Positions 1 through 8,194 of a stretch of DNA of 32,663 bases are shown here, one piece after another. The notes under the pieces were generated by a model. The model had not been told where the DNA came from, did no database searches, and was given only the letters and a program-made list of their open reading frames with translations. The translations under genes were made by a program, and so were the position numbers. Origin of the DNA: an uncultured Peptoniphilus sp. (GTDB lineage Bacteria; Bacillota; Clostridia; Tissierellales; Peptoniphilaceae); assembly GCF_946222045.1 (NCBI RefSeq), contig NZ_CAMILN010000021.1, forward strand, positions 1 to 32,663, read 5' to 3'. Each line of letters begins with the position of its first letter. Positions within the stretch are counted from its first letter, which is position 1.

Positions 1-81
1 AGAAAAGAATGCAGCATAAAAAATACCAGAGAAAATATAAATTCTCTCTGGTATTTGGTCCAACTTTATGGGGTCACCACA
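1..81 (+). mobile_element. Right end of an IS3-family (IS150-like) element
   Basis: The first bases read in frame as the tail of an ORF (Glu-Lys-Asn-Ala-Ala-stop), as at the end of an IS3 orfB transposase. Next comes a 12-bp hairpin (21-32 with 45-56, AAATACCAGAGA / TCTCTGGTATTT). The end is TCCAACTTTATGGGGTCA followed by CCACA, which resembles IS150-group terminal inverted repeats. The same 81 bp recur at 4846-4926 with a few mismatches. The rest of the element would lie left of the window. The bases just after it (ACCAGGGTCTTTTTTT) look like the right arm and T-run of an intrinsic terminator, so the element may have inserted into a terminator. Family assignment is from memory of the IR pattern. 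Confidence 0.6.
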
Positions 82-299
82 TTATACCAGGGTCTTTTTT
101 TATGTCGCCAGAGATCATAATAAGTCTTTGTAAAGGTATACATGCTTAAAGCATATAAACCACCCCATGACTCTAGTATTAAAATCTAAATAGATAGGTT
201 TTAGAGCTTTATAAGGATAATTGAGGTAAATCATATGCATTTAATATAAAAGCCTAATATTTGATACAATATATCTAAAAAGTTGAAATAAGATATATT
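82..299. other. Non-coding gap, no gene seen
   Basis: This A/T-rich stretch follows the IS end. It starts with an orphan terminator-like half (CCAGGGTC plus T-run, about 87-101). A short perfect palindrome, ATGCTT-A-AAGCAT, lies at 142-154. TACAAT at 265-270 could be a -10 element for the broken ORF that follows, but no matching -35 is clear. I see no RNA gene. Confidence 0.4.
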
Positions 300-538
300 T
301 TGAAGAATATATTTAAAAATTATCTTTAGCATTTATATTAACACTTACACTTACAACACCAGTGTTGACTAAAAATTCTTATTACTTCTTAAAAAATGAA
401 TATAAAGAATATAAGATTAGACCTTTAAGAAACACTGCTTTAACAATAGGCATTGTTGGATTTTTAGCATATATAGATTATTTACATGAACAACAAAATT
501 CCAAGCTAGAAGCAAATAATTCTGATTACAAACCTTAA
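300..538 (+). pseudogene. Frameshifted small membrane or secreted protein ORF
   Basis: A TTG at 300 opens a frame starting L-K-N-I-F-K that hits a stop at 327-329. The -1 frame then runs open from 317 to TAA at 536-538. If the A5 run at 315-319 were A6, both parts would join into one protein of about 79 residues. That protein would have a Lys-rich start, a hydrophobic stretch (LSLAFILTLTLTTPVLT), a middle containing NSYYFLKNEYKEYKIRP, a second hydrophobic segment (ALTIGIVGFLAYI) and a polar tail. I do not recognise the family. It may be a pseudogene, a homopolymer sequencing error or a phase-variable tract. No convincing ribosome binding site precedes the TTG. Confidence 0.4.
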
Positions 539-612
539 TTGAGTACTAATGAACGAGAGGAATCGAATAATGATGGTAATTCAAAATTTATATTGAGAAA
601 TTCTTAGTACAT

Positions 613-629
613 TACTCAAAAAATGAGTA
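613..629. promoter_or_regulatory. Palindrome upstream of the PucR-type gene
   Basis: TACTCA-AAAAA-TGAGTA is a perfect 6-bp inverted repeat with a 5-bp A spacer, about 55 bp upstream of the regulator start. The position suits an autoregulatory operator, but this is inference from symmetry alone. Confidence 0.3.
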
Positions 630-683
630 TTAATCTGTATAAAAGCTAAATTCTAGTTTTAATATAAGAAGGAGATGAACAAT

Positions 684-2282
684 TTGAGACTTAAAGAGGT
701 TCTTGAAAATGGACAATTGAGAGACTGTATAATTTTGGCTGGCAAAAAAGGAATTAAGAATAAGGTAGATAGTGTATCTGTACTTGAAGTACCAACTTCT
801 AAATTATATATTAAGGAAAACGAACTTTTAATTAGTGCGTTGTATAGTATCAAAGATAGTGTGGAAAAGCAAAAAGAAACTATCTCTATGATTCAAAAAT
901 CGGGAGCGGCTGGGTTGATAATTGCTCATGTTGGTATAGTCCTAAAAGAAATAAGCGATGATATAATTAATATTTGTAATGAGCTAGATTTTCCTTTAAT
1001 AATAGCACCAAAAGATAAGCCATATATTGATATCATTTCTCCTATAATAGATAGTATTTTGTACGAACAAAATAAAAATCTAGAAAAAACTATTGATTTA
1101 TATTCCTTAATATATGAAGCTACCTTAAAAGATAATAGCTATAGAAATATATTAAATACTTTAGAAAGTTTGATAGAAAGGAAAACATTTTTTGTTGATA
1201 TTAATTCCTATATTTATGATTCTAGTGGTGAAAAAAAGGAAGAATTTAATAAACTGAATGAAATATTGGATGAAATAAATGTATCAGATAATTTAGAAAC
1301 AAAAGAAATATCATTCGATAAAAAAATATTTTCTATTTATCCTATTTATAGTAACAATTATTATTATGGAACACTTCTGATTAATGAGGCTAACAAATTA
1401 GATCAATTTGAAATAATAGCATTAAATCAAATAAAATCTATACTTGTTAGTGCTACTTTTTCAAAAACAAAAAGAGAACAGTATAAAAATGAGTTGATAG
1501 ATTCTTTTTTTCAAGAATTATTGTTTTCTGAGAATGTTAACGAGAAAATGGTATATAGGCGCGCGAAAAGTCTCAACTTAAATTTAGGAACTTACAACGC
1601 CATTATGATTTTAGATGTTAAAAATTTTAATGAATTGACCACTAAAAAGTCTGAAGAAGAAATAATGGATTTTAAAAACAAAGTAGTAAATAAAGTAAAT
1701 ATGCACATATTAAAATGTACAAAAGAATTCTTTATAACAAGTGTGAGTGATAAAATAGTAATCTTGATCGATGAACATAGGATAAAAAATAATTTAAAAA
1801 AACTTGGTGAAGACATCATAAGAGTGTTCAAAGAGAAGGATTTGTTTATTAGAATAAGTATAAATAATGAGATAAAAAATATTTTTGACTTTAAAATCAA
1901 ATATGAACAATCTATAAGAGCGTTATATATTAATAAAAAAATCTTTCCTGCAAAAGATATTGTTTTTTATAAAGAAGTCGTATTAATTGACACAATATAT
2001 AGAAAACTAAATTATGACGATATAGAATTATTGTTAGAAAATATTAATCCAATAATTATATATGATAAAGAAAATGGTTCTGATTTAATAGACACTTTAT
2101 TTAATTTAATTAACAATAATAACAATGTCTCTAAAGTTGCAGATTTAATGTTTTTACATAGAAATACAGTATCACAACGAATAGATAAGATAAAACAATT
2201 AACTGGAGAAAACCCTTTGTCAAAATATAATTTATTAAATTATGGAATGTCGATTATTTTATACAAATTATCTAAAGACTAA
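684..2282 (+). CDS. PucR-family transcriptional regulator
   Basis: This is a cytoplasmic DNA-binding regulator of the purine-catabolism (PucR/CdaR-like) type, about 532 residues. The first ~125 residues match the PucR N-terminal domain pattern (LKEVLENGQL..., then LYIKENELLISALYSIKD and PLIIAPKD). A central ~200-residue region is likely the degenerate GGDEF-like domain common in the family. The C-terminus carries the HTH_30 helix-turn-helix around NVSKVADLMFLHRNTVSQRI. An ATG at 675 directly abuts the AAGGAG motif at 669-674, leaving no spacing. The in-frame TTG at 684 has 9-nt spacing, so I chose it. It lies upstream of and co-directional with the DUF917-permease pair, which it probably controls in response to a nitrogen-rich catabolite. 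The ligand is unknown. Confidence 0.85.
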   Translation: MRLKEVLENGQLRDCIILAGKKGIKNKVDSVSVLEVPTSKLYIKENELLISALYSIKDSVEKQKETISMIQKSGAAGLIIAHVGIVLKEISDDIINICNELDFPLIIAPKDKPYIDIISPIIDSILYEQNKNLEKTIDLYSLIYEATLKDNSYRNILNTLESLIERKTFFVDINSYIYDSSGEKKEEFNKLNEILDEINVSDNLETKEISFDKKIFSIYPIYSNNYYYGTLLINEANKLDQFEIIALNQIKSILVSATFSKTKREQYKNELIDSFFQELLFSENVNEKMVYRRAKSLNLNLGTYNAIMILDVKNFNELTTKKSEEEIMDFKNKVVNKVNMHILKCTKEFFITSVSDKIVILIDEHRIKNNLKKLGEDIIRVFKEKDLFIRISINNEIKNIFDFKIKYEQSIRALYINKKIFPAKDIVFYKEVVLIDTIYRKLNYDDIELLLENINPIIIYDKENGSDLIDTLFNLINNNNNVSKVADLMFLHRNTVSQRIDKIKQLTGENPLSKYNLLNYGMSIILYKLSKD

Positions 2283-2315
2283 ATAATAGTAATTAAGCCT
2301 TCTCTAGCACCTCGA

Positions 2316-2330
2316 TGTGCAAATTGCACA
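2316..2330. promoter_or_regulatory. Palindrome TGTGCAA-A-TTGCACA
   Basis: A perfect 7-bp inverted repeat around one central A, in the 129-bp gap between the PucR-type gene and the DUF917 gene. Its TTGCAC half could also serve as a -35 hexamer. It is a candidate operator for the adjacent regulator; this is inference from symmetry and position. Confidence 0.45.
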
Positions 2331-2347
2331 TATTAAATTCAAATAAA

Positions 2348-2363
2348 TGTAAATTAATTTACA
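2348..2363. promoter_or_regulatory. Palindrome TGTAAATTAATTTACA
   Basis: A perfect 16-bp palindrome with 8-bp arms, centred about 56 bp before the DUF917 start and 17 bp downstream of the previous palindrome. The TGTA...TACA form is typical of dimeric-regulator operators. Which regulator binds (PucR-type, Lrp-type or a global factor) cannot be told from the sequence. Confidence 0.45.
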
Positions 2364-2411
2364 GGACAATGTGATAAACTATTTTTACATTAAATTAGAA
2401 AGGAGTTTAAT

Positions 2412-3548
2412 ATGAGAAAAAAAGTTTTACAAAGTAGACAAGAAGTTGAAGATTTTGTTAGAGGTTGTACTTTTTATGGTGTTGGTGGGGGAGGATTACC
2501 TGAAAATGGAATTAACTCTATCATGTCAGAGATTGAAAAAGGAAATGAAGTTGGGTGGATTGACCCTAATGACGTGAGTGATGATGCACTAACTGTTTGT
2601 CCATTTCTAATGGGATCTATAGCACCGCACACTGAAGAAGTGAAAAAAGAAATGGATGGTTTTGGATTAACTAATCCACAATTTACGGAAAAAGAACAAC
2701 TGGCGAAAGCTATGGAAGAGTTAGCTGATTATCTTGGAGTAAAGTTTGAGGCTATGGTTCCAATTGAATTAGGCGGAGCGAATACTCCTGGTGGTATTGC
2801 TGCTGGAGTATTAAACGGAATTCCTAGTGTTGATGGGGATTATACTGGAAGAGCAATTCCTGAAATTTTACAAACAACACCTTACATAGCGAAGAAGAAA
2901 ATCTGGCCTGTTTCTTCTTATGATGCTTATGGAAATAAAGTTATTATAGATGATGTTGTTAATCATCGTATGGTTGAAAGAATTGGTAAATTAATTGCAT
3001 CAGGATCTTATGGGTTAGCAGGTCAGGCAGGATTTGTTCTTACTGGTAAAGAAATGAAAGATTTAGTTGTAAAAGGAACAATGTCTGAATGTTCAGAATT
3101 AGGCAAATTAATTAGAGAATCAAGAGAGAATGGATTAAATCCTGTAGATGAAACAATTAAATTCTTAAAAGGTCATCTTATGGCCACAGGTAAGGTTGTT
3201 AAAAAAGAAACAGATGATAAATTAGGATATTATTGGGGAACATACACAATTGAAGGTACTGGCGAATTTAAAAATAATGAATACAAAGTATGGTTTAAGA
3301 ACGAAAATCATATGATGTGGGAAAATGAAGAGCCTATTATAACAAGTCCAGATGTTATAACAATTGTAGATTCAAAAACAGGAGAACCATACCCTAATCC
3401 CCTATTAGATGTAGGAGCTGAAGTTTCAGTTATAGGCGTTAAGTCTAGAGAAGTATTTAATAACGAAAGGGGACTAAGTGTATTAGGTCCAAGATATTTC
3501 GGTTATGATGTTGATTATATTTCAGTAGATGACCGATTAAAGAAATAG
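2412..3548 (+). CDS. DUF917 protein, S-methyl-thiohydantoin desulfurase-like
   Basis: A 378-residue cytoplasmic enzyme of the DUF917 family (the Pfam name, as I recall, is S-Me-THD). The start shows the family hallmark: a short helix, then GCTFYGVGGGGLPENG, with a later GGANTPGGIAAG segment and GDYTGRAIPEI. The C-terminal half contains ITSPDVITIVDSKTGEPYPN and a GAEVSVIGV stretch, the usual second domain. Members of this family occur with hydantoinase-like genes and are thought to act on hydantoin- or thiohydantoin-type rings. The substrate here is unknown. A clear AAAGGAG ribosome binding site precedes the ATG. The next gene, an NCS1 permease, follows within 13 bp, so enzyme and importer are probably co-transcribed. 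Confidence 0.8.
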   Translation: MRKKVLQSRQEVEDFVRGCTFYGVGGGGLPENGINSIMSEIEKGNEVGWIDPNDVSDDALTVCPFLMGSIAPHTEEVKKEMDGFGLTNPQFTEKEQLAKAMEELADYLGVKFEAMVPIELGGANTPGGIAAGVLNGIPSVDGDYTGRAIPEILQTTPYIAKKKIWPVSSYDAYGNKVIIDDVVNHRMVERIGKLIASGSYGLAGQAGFVLTGKEMKDLVVKGTMSECSELGKLIRESRENGLNPVDETIKFLKGHLMATGKVVKKETDDKLGYYWGTYTIEGTGEFKNNEYKVWFKNENHMMWENEEPIITSPDVITIVDSKTGEPYPNPLLDVGAEVSVIGVKSREVFNNERGLSVLGPRYFGYDVDYISVDDRLKK

Positions 3549-3560
3549 GTGAGAAGATCT

Positions 3561-4820
3561 ATGAATAAGGATTATAATAATATTGATGATAAGTTTTATG
3601 ATTATCCAGATAGACCTGTTCCACCCGAAAAAAGAAGAAGTTCTTTTAATATAGCTATGGTAACAACAGGTATGGCTGTAGCAATGTCTACTCTTTACAC
3701 TGGTTCAAGTTTAGCGATGGTATTAACTTTTAGAGATGGAATAATTAGTGTTTTAGTTGGTTGTGTAATCCTATTTTTACTAGCTTCTATTACGGGCAGT
3801 ATTGGTTCTAATGAAGGAGTGTCCTTCTCTATGGTTGCTAGATATGCCTTTGGAAGAAATGGGTCGAAGATTGTGGGATTGTTTTTCGCGATGTCAATGC
3901 TAGGTTGGTTTTCATATCAAACAGGATACTTTGGTGAGACAATCAATATATTAGCTCCTGGAAACTTTTTAACTAGTGTGAAGGTTGCAACTTTGTGGGG
4001 CGGTATTTTGATGATGTCTACTGCTATTGTTGGTTATAAAGGTATGACAGTTCTTAGTTACATCGCTTCACCATTGCTTTTAATTCTGTGTATTTATGGA
4101 GGTTTTGTAAGTGTTAGAGATATAGGTATGGAAACTATAATGGGCAACATTCCTGAAAATCCAGCGTCATTAGGAACTGGTATAACTATAGTTATAGGTG
4201 GATGGATTACAGGATCAATACTTCAACCAGATATAGCAAGATATGCTAAAAAACCAAAAGACAACATACTCGGAGCGTTTATGGCAATGATAATTTTTGC
4301 TATTGCAAATATAGGTGGATTTATAATTGCAAAGGCTACAATGGCACAAAATGTAATGGATGGACTTGTGTCATTAGGAATGGGAGTTATCGCACTTTTA
4401 ATTGTAATTTTAGGACAATGGACAAGCAATGATAACAACCTATATAGTGCTTCATTAAGTATTATAAATATAAATCGTAAGTTTAATAAACATAAAGTTA
4501 GTGCCGCATGTGGGATTATTTTTACTCTCATCGCTATAGTAGGTATTCAAAATTATTTTGTTGAATTTTTAAATGTTTTAGGAACATTTTTGCCACCATT
4601 TGGTGCGGTACTGATTACAGATTATTATCTTCTAGACAATAGGAAAAATTATAATTTCGAAAGAAATGCAAAATATCCTGAAACTAATTATATTGCTTTT
4701 GCTTCAGTAGTTTTAGGTGGACTCGGAGGGTTCTTCTTTAAATTTGGATCAGCCGCAATAAATTCAATGATAATTTCGACAATAGCATATTATTGTTTTA
4801 TGAAAATTAAGAAAAATTAG
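3561..4820 (+). CDS. NCS1-family permease (cytosine/hydantoin type)
   Basis: An integral membrane importer of the nucleobase-cation-symport-1 family, about 419 residues with around 12 predicted membrane spans. The N-terminal cytoplasmic end has the family feature VPPEKRRSSFNIAMVTTGMA, leading into the first helix. Conserved-looking spots are GSIGSNEGVSFSMVARYAFG, ILQPDIARYAKKPKDN and WTSNDNNLYSASLS. The frame is open from a GTG at 3549, but the AGGTGAG site overlapping the preceding stop fits the ATG at 3561. It is placed directly after the DUF917 gene and presumably brings in that enzyme's substrate (a purine, pyrimidine, hydantoin or allantoin-like ring). Specificity cannot be read from sequence. 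Confidence 0.85.
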   Translation: MNKDYNNIDDKFYDYPDRPVPPEKRRSSFNIAMVTTGMAVAMSTLYTGSSLAMVLTFRDGIISVLVGCVILFLLASITGSIGSNEGVSFSMVARYAFGRNGSKIVGLFFAMSMLGWFSYQTGYFGETINILAPGNFLTSVKVATLWGGILMMSTAIVGYKGMTVLSYIASPLLLILCIYGGFVSVRDIGMETIMGNIPENPASLGTGITIVIGGWITGSILQPDIARYAKKPKDNILGAFMAMIIFAIANIGGFIIAKATMAQNVMDGLVSLGMGVIALLIVILGQWTSNDNNLYSASLSIININRKFNKHKVSAACGIIFTLIAIVGIQNYFVEFLNVLGTFLPPFGAVLITDYYLLDNRKNYNFERNAKYPETNYIAFASVVLGGLGGFFFKFGSAAINSMIISTIAYYCFMKIKKN

Positions 4821-4845
4821 GATATTTAAGTCCAATATAATAAAG

Positions 4846-4926
4846 AGAAAAGAATGCAGCATAAAGAATACCAGAGAAAATATAAATTATCTCTGGTATT
4901 TGCTCCAACTTTATGGGGTCACTACA
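4846..4926 (+). mobile_element. Solo remnant of the IS right end
   Basis: This is a near-identical copy of bases 1-81, with a constant offset of 4845 and only a few mismatches. It includes the ORF-tail codons ending in TAA, the hairpin at 4866-4901 and the terminal TCCAACTTTATGGGGTCACTACA-type end. No transposase or opposite inverted repeat precedes it; the permease gene ends only 25 bp upstream. It is therefore a relic of a deleted copy or a small non-autonomous piece. The next bases (TTCTGGGTTTTTT) again look like half of a terminator. Confidence 0.6.
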
Positions 4927-5287
4927 GATTAAATTCTGGGTTTTTTATTAATTATTAAACCGTATAAATAATCAATTAAAAAACCTAAATCACCCTAAAA
5001 AGACAGTTTTTATAATATCCGCATACCTAATTATATAAAATTCATTTTAGTGAAAATACAAACGCTATATTTTAATAATGTTTATTAAAAAATCAACAAG
5101 AACAAAGAAAAAAATCGAGGAAATCGATATCTTATGAAATGTTTCTAAAAAGCAACAATTCATCAAGGAAGTACACTGAAGTAATTGTAAATAGTTTCTA
5201 AATGTGAATTTTTAAAGAATTATTTGCAAACAAACTTACGGTATGGTAACTTATATTATATAAATAAAGAATAAAGAGGTGGTGGTA
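4927..5287. other. Non-coding gap before the Lrp-type gene
   Basis: About 360 bp of very A/T-rich DNA. It begins with the half-terminator TTCTGGGTTTTTT and ends with the leader of the Lrp-type gene. A weak -35/-10 pair may be TTACGG (5236-5241) with TATAAA (5259-5264), spaced by 17 bp. ATCGA-GGAAA-TCGAT, at about 5114-5128, is a short inverted repeat. No ORF or RNA gene is supported. Confidence 0.35.
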
Positions 5288-5755
5288 ATGTTTTCAAAGG
5301 TGGATAAGATTGATTTGAAGATACTAAATATTTTGAAATCAAATAGTAAGACTTCTCATCAAAATATAGCTGAAACTTTAAATTTCTCTAGACCAGCTAT
5401 TAACAAGAGAGTTGCCAAATTAGAAGAGGGTAAGGTTATAGAAGGATATGAAGCAATAATTGATTATTCGAAAATAGGTCTTCCGCTAGATTCATATGTT
5501 TTAGTTAATGTTTGCACATTGGATTTTAACAAAACAATTGACAACATTTTAAATCTTAAGGAAAAAGGAATATATATTGAATCTGTGTGCAGAATAACAG
5601 GAGATAAAGGAATATTTCTTAGAGTACATACAAGTTCTACAGAGAAATTCAAAGATTTCCATGACAGTATATTAAAAATTAAAGGTGTTGTAGATACGAA
5701 CACTATGTTAGTAATTCAAGAAGAAAAGAACGAATTTAAAGATAACTATATTTAA
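5288..5755 (+). CDS. Lrp/AsnC-family transcriptional regulator
   Basis: A small DNA-binding regulator of about 155 residues, normal for the feast/famine family. The N-terminus has the winged HTH (KIDLKILNILKSNSKTSHQN, then NFSRPAINKRVAKLEEGKVI). The C-terminal part is the RAM ligand-binding and oligomerisation domain (LPLDSYVLVNV, VCRITGDKGIFLRV, DFHDSILKIKGVVDTNTMLV). GTG codons at 5279 and 5282 are in frame, but GAGGTGG at 5276-5282 is best placed for the ATG at 5288. It sits 14 bp before the M29-like enzyme gene and is co-directional. It probably senses an amino acid or related product and controls itself and the downstream peptidase/permease operon. Confidence 0.85.
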   Translation: MFSKVDKIDLKILNILKSNSKTSHQNIAETLNFSRPAINKRVAKLEEGKVIEGYEAIIDYSKIGLPLDSYVLVNVCTLDFNKTIDNILNLKEKGIYIESVCRITGDKGIFLRVHTSSTEKFKDFHDSILKIKGVVDTNTMLVIQEEKNEFKDNYI

Positions 5756-5769
5756 AAAGGAGAGAGACT

Positions 5770-6807
5770 ATGTATAAGTTAGAAATGGAAGTTTTTAGTG
5801 CAGCAATGGTATTAATGAGAGACATGTTCCAAATAAAAGAAGGAGAAACTATTGTAATAACAGCAGATACTTCTTCAAACGAGAACATAGTTAGAGCAAG
5901 TGCCTCAGCAGCTAAAGCGTGTGGAGCAAAGCCTATGGTAATTTGGTTAGCAACACCTGATGGAGTTGGTAAAGATACAGATGCTAAAGTACCTGTTGAA
6001 GCTTTAACTGGAGCACTACTTAACACGGACTGTTGGGTTGAATTTAACAAAGGTTGGCTTCTATATTCAACACCGTTTGAAAAAGCTGTTGAGGGAAATG
6101 AAAAACTTAGATATATGTGCCTAGTAGACCTTGATGAAGAATTATTTGTAAAAATAATTGGAGAAGTAGACAAAAACATGGAAGCTTATATGAGAAAGCT
6201 TACAGAAATGACTAAGAACGCAAAGAAAATGAGAGTTACAACTCCAGCGGGAACAGATATATCCTTTGAAAACGAACCTTCTAGAAAAATTTATTGTGAT
6301 CTTGGAGAAGCAGACAAACCAGGATTAACATTTATGCCAGGACAAATTTGCTGGTTCCCTAAATTTGATACAATTAACGGAACAATAGTATTTGATGGTT
6401 CACTAACTCCTCCTTGTGGATTATTAGATGAGCCAGTTAAGATCACTATTGAAAATGGTGTAGCAACAAATATTGAAGGTGGCAGACAAGCAACTCAATT
6501 TTCAGAATGGTTAAAGAGTTTTGATGACCCTAATATGTATAGGCCTGTTCATATTTCATACGGTGTAAATCCAAAGGCTCAATTATCAGGAAACATTTGT
6601 GAAGATGAAAGAATTTGGGGATGTACTCAATGGGGATTTGGATATTTAAGTCCAGTTGATTGCCCGCCTGATGGAATCCCAGCAAAAACTCATTTAGATG
6701 GAATTTGTTTAAATTCAAGTGTTTGGATGGATGGAGAACAAATTTGGGATAAAGGAAAGGTTGTAAACAAAGAATTAGCTGAATATAGCAAAAAGTTAGG
6801 TAAATAA
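5770..6807 (+). CDS. M29/NicX-like metalloenzyme (aminopeptidase-family protein)
   Basis: A 345-residue cytoplasmic protein resembling the M29 aminopeptidase superfamily, the same fold as the NicX dihydroxypyridine dioxygenase. Evidence is a Rossmann-like N-terminal half (EGETIVITADTSSNENIVRA), a central GTDISFENEP and IENGVATNIEGGRQA, and the C-terminal metal-site region ISYGVNP..., EDERIWG, KTHLDG and SVWMDGEQIW. The His-x-Asp-Gly near the end is the family's typical metal-ligand motif. It could be a peptidase, or a non-peptidase ring-opening enzyme as in NicX; the neighbouring NCS1 permease makes the second option worth considering. AAAGGAGAG precedes the ATG. It is the first enzyme of the operon led by the Lrp-type gene. 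Confidence 0.65.
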   Translation: MYKLEMEVFSAAMVLMRDMFQIKEGETIVITADTSSNENIVRASASAAKACGAKPMVIWLATPDGVGKDTDAKVPVEALTGALLNTDCWVEFNKGWLLYSTPFEKAVEGNEKLRYMCLVDLDEELFVKIIGEVDKNMEAYMRKLTEMTKNAKKMRVTTPAGTDISFENEPSRKIYCDLGEADKPGLTFMPGQICWFPKFDTINGTIVFDGSLTPPCGLLDEPVKITIENGVATNIEGGRQATQFSEWLKSFDDPNMYRPVHISYGVNPKAQLSGNICEDERIWGCTQWGFGYLSPVDCPPDGIPAKTHLDGICLNSSVWMDGEQIWDKGKVVNKELAEYSKKLGK

Positions 6808-6824
6808 TATTTAAGAATTATAAG

Positions 6825-6846
6825 GAGCAAGCAAAATTGCTTGCTC
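6825..6846 (+). promoter_or_regulatory. Intra-operon hairpin GAGCAAGCAA / TTGCTTGCTC
   Basis: A perfect 10-bp inverted repeat with a 2-base centre, between the M29-like gene and the second NCS1 permease. No T-run follows, so it is not a classic terminator. It may be an RNA-processing or mRNA-stability element, or an operator. Confidence 0.45.
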
Positions 6847-6877
6847 TAACTATATAAACATTAAATAGGAGGTAGTT

Positions 6878-8194
6878 ATGAGTGACTTAAAATCAAGAAT
6901 AGTTGAGTTTTTGGATAGAAGTGAAGATTTTCCAACTGAAGTAATACCTCAAAATAGGAGAAAACCTTGGTATTCTATAGCAATGGTTTGGACTGGTATT
7001 TATATTAGTATTGCAGCAATCTTAGATGGGCTAGCAGTAATTTCAGGTTTATCTTTTAAAAAGAGTGTTGTAGTACTTATAATTTCTTTTATTACATTTT
7101 TAGCATTAACGGCTTTACAAGGTAGTATTGGAACCGATACAGGTTTGAGTACATATATGATTGCAAAGCAAAGTTTTGGTAAGAGAGGATCACATGTTGT
7201 TTCTTTAATATCTCTTATTGTAAATGTGGGTTGGTTTGCTATTAATGTTAGGGCCTTATCAGAAAGTGTTCACGCTATATGGTTTGGTAATATTCAACTT
7301 ATGTGTATTATCTTTGGTGTTTTAATGATCATTACAGCTACTGTAGGCTATAAGGGTATCGAAGCATTGAGTATGCCTACGGTTATATATACATTTGGAT
7401 TTATGATGTTTAACGCAATTCGAGTAATTATGCATGATGGCACAGATTTCTTAGAACTTATGGATAGGGCACCTATTGGTGAACCAGTTCATATGTCTGT
7501 CATTATATCTGTATTGGTCGGAGCAATGGCAGCAGGTGCAGTAAATGCTCCAGATGTAATGAGGTTTTCAAAGAAAAAATCCGATAACTTTAAAGGATTG
7601 TATTTAATAGGTCTTCCATTAGCTATTTGTCAACCAATAGCCGCAATAATACTAGCTCTTCATGTTCAATCAGGAGAATTTGCAACTGTTATGGTTCAAA
7701 TTGGTGGTGTTGCAGGTCTTCTAATGGTTGTATTAGGTGCTTGGACAAGTAATGATAATGCCTTATATAGTGCTTCATTAGCTTTTACAGAAATGTTTCC
7801 TAAATTGAAAAGATGGGCTGTTGCTATAACATTAGGATTGATTGCATCTGTTGTAGCGGCATTCATAAATATAGGACTTTATTCAAACATTATGTTGGCA
7901 TTTGGTTGCTTCATAGTTCCTGTTCTTGGAATTATGATTTCAGATTATTTTGTTCTACCTAAAATAGGATTAAGTTCTGGAATTTCCTTACAAAAAGATG
8001 AAATTATAAACCCTATTGCTATAATAGTTTGGTTTTTTGGCGGAATTTATGCCTTTGTTCTAGATTTTCAAATTATTGCAACATTCGTACCTTTACCTTC
8101 TGTTGTTAAAAACATGTTGATTTGTTCATTTGTATATGCTGTTTTAATGAAAGTTAGACATGGTAAAGATAGTAAAGTGAGAGTTGAAGCATGA
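6878..8194 (+). CDS. NCS1-family permease, second copy
   Basis: A 438-residue integral membrane transporter of the NCS1 family, distantly paralogous to the permease ending at 4820. Shared landmarks are QNRRKPWYSIAMVWTG at the N-terminus, GSIGTDTGLSTYMIAKQSFG, NAPDVMRFSKKKSDN and WTSNDNALYSASLAF. About 12 hydrophobic segments are visible. A strong AGGAGGT site precedes the ATG. Its last codons overlap the next gene by 4 bp (ATGA), so translation of the dipeptidase is probably coupled to it. It likely imports the substrate of the adjacent hydrolases, a small cyclic nitrogen compound; the exact ligand is not inferable. Confidence 0.85.
   Translation: MSDLKSRIVEFLDRSEDFPTEVIPQNRRKPWYSIAMVWTGIYISIAAILDGLAVISGLSFKKSVVVLIISFITFLALTALQGSIGTDTGLSTYMIAKQSFGKRGSHVVSLISLIVNVGWFAINVRALSESVHAIWFGNIQLMCIIFGVLMIITATVGYKGIEALSMPTVIYTFGFMMFNAIRVIMHDGTDFLELMDRAPIGEPVHMSVIISVLVGAMAAGAVNAPDVMRFSKKKSDNFKGLYLIGLPLAICQPIAAIILALHVQSGEFATVMVQIGGVAGLLMVVLGAWTSNDNALYSASLAFTEMFPKLKRWAVAITLGLIASVVAAFINIGLYSNIMLAFGCFIVPVLGIMISDYFVLPKIGLSSGISLQKDEIINPIAIIVWFFGGIYAFVLDFQIIATFVPLPSVVKNMLICSFVYAVLMKVRHGKDSKVRVEA

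Noticed and set aside
4223..4531. 102-codon minus-strand ORF inside the first permease gene
   Set aside because: Antisense shadow of a clear NCS1 permease with no independent signals.
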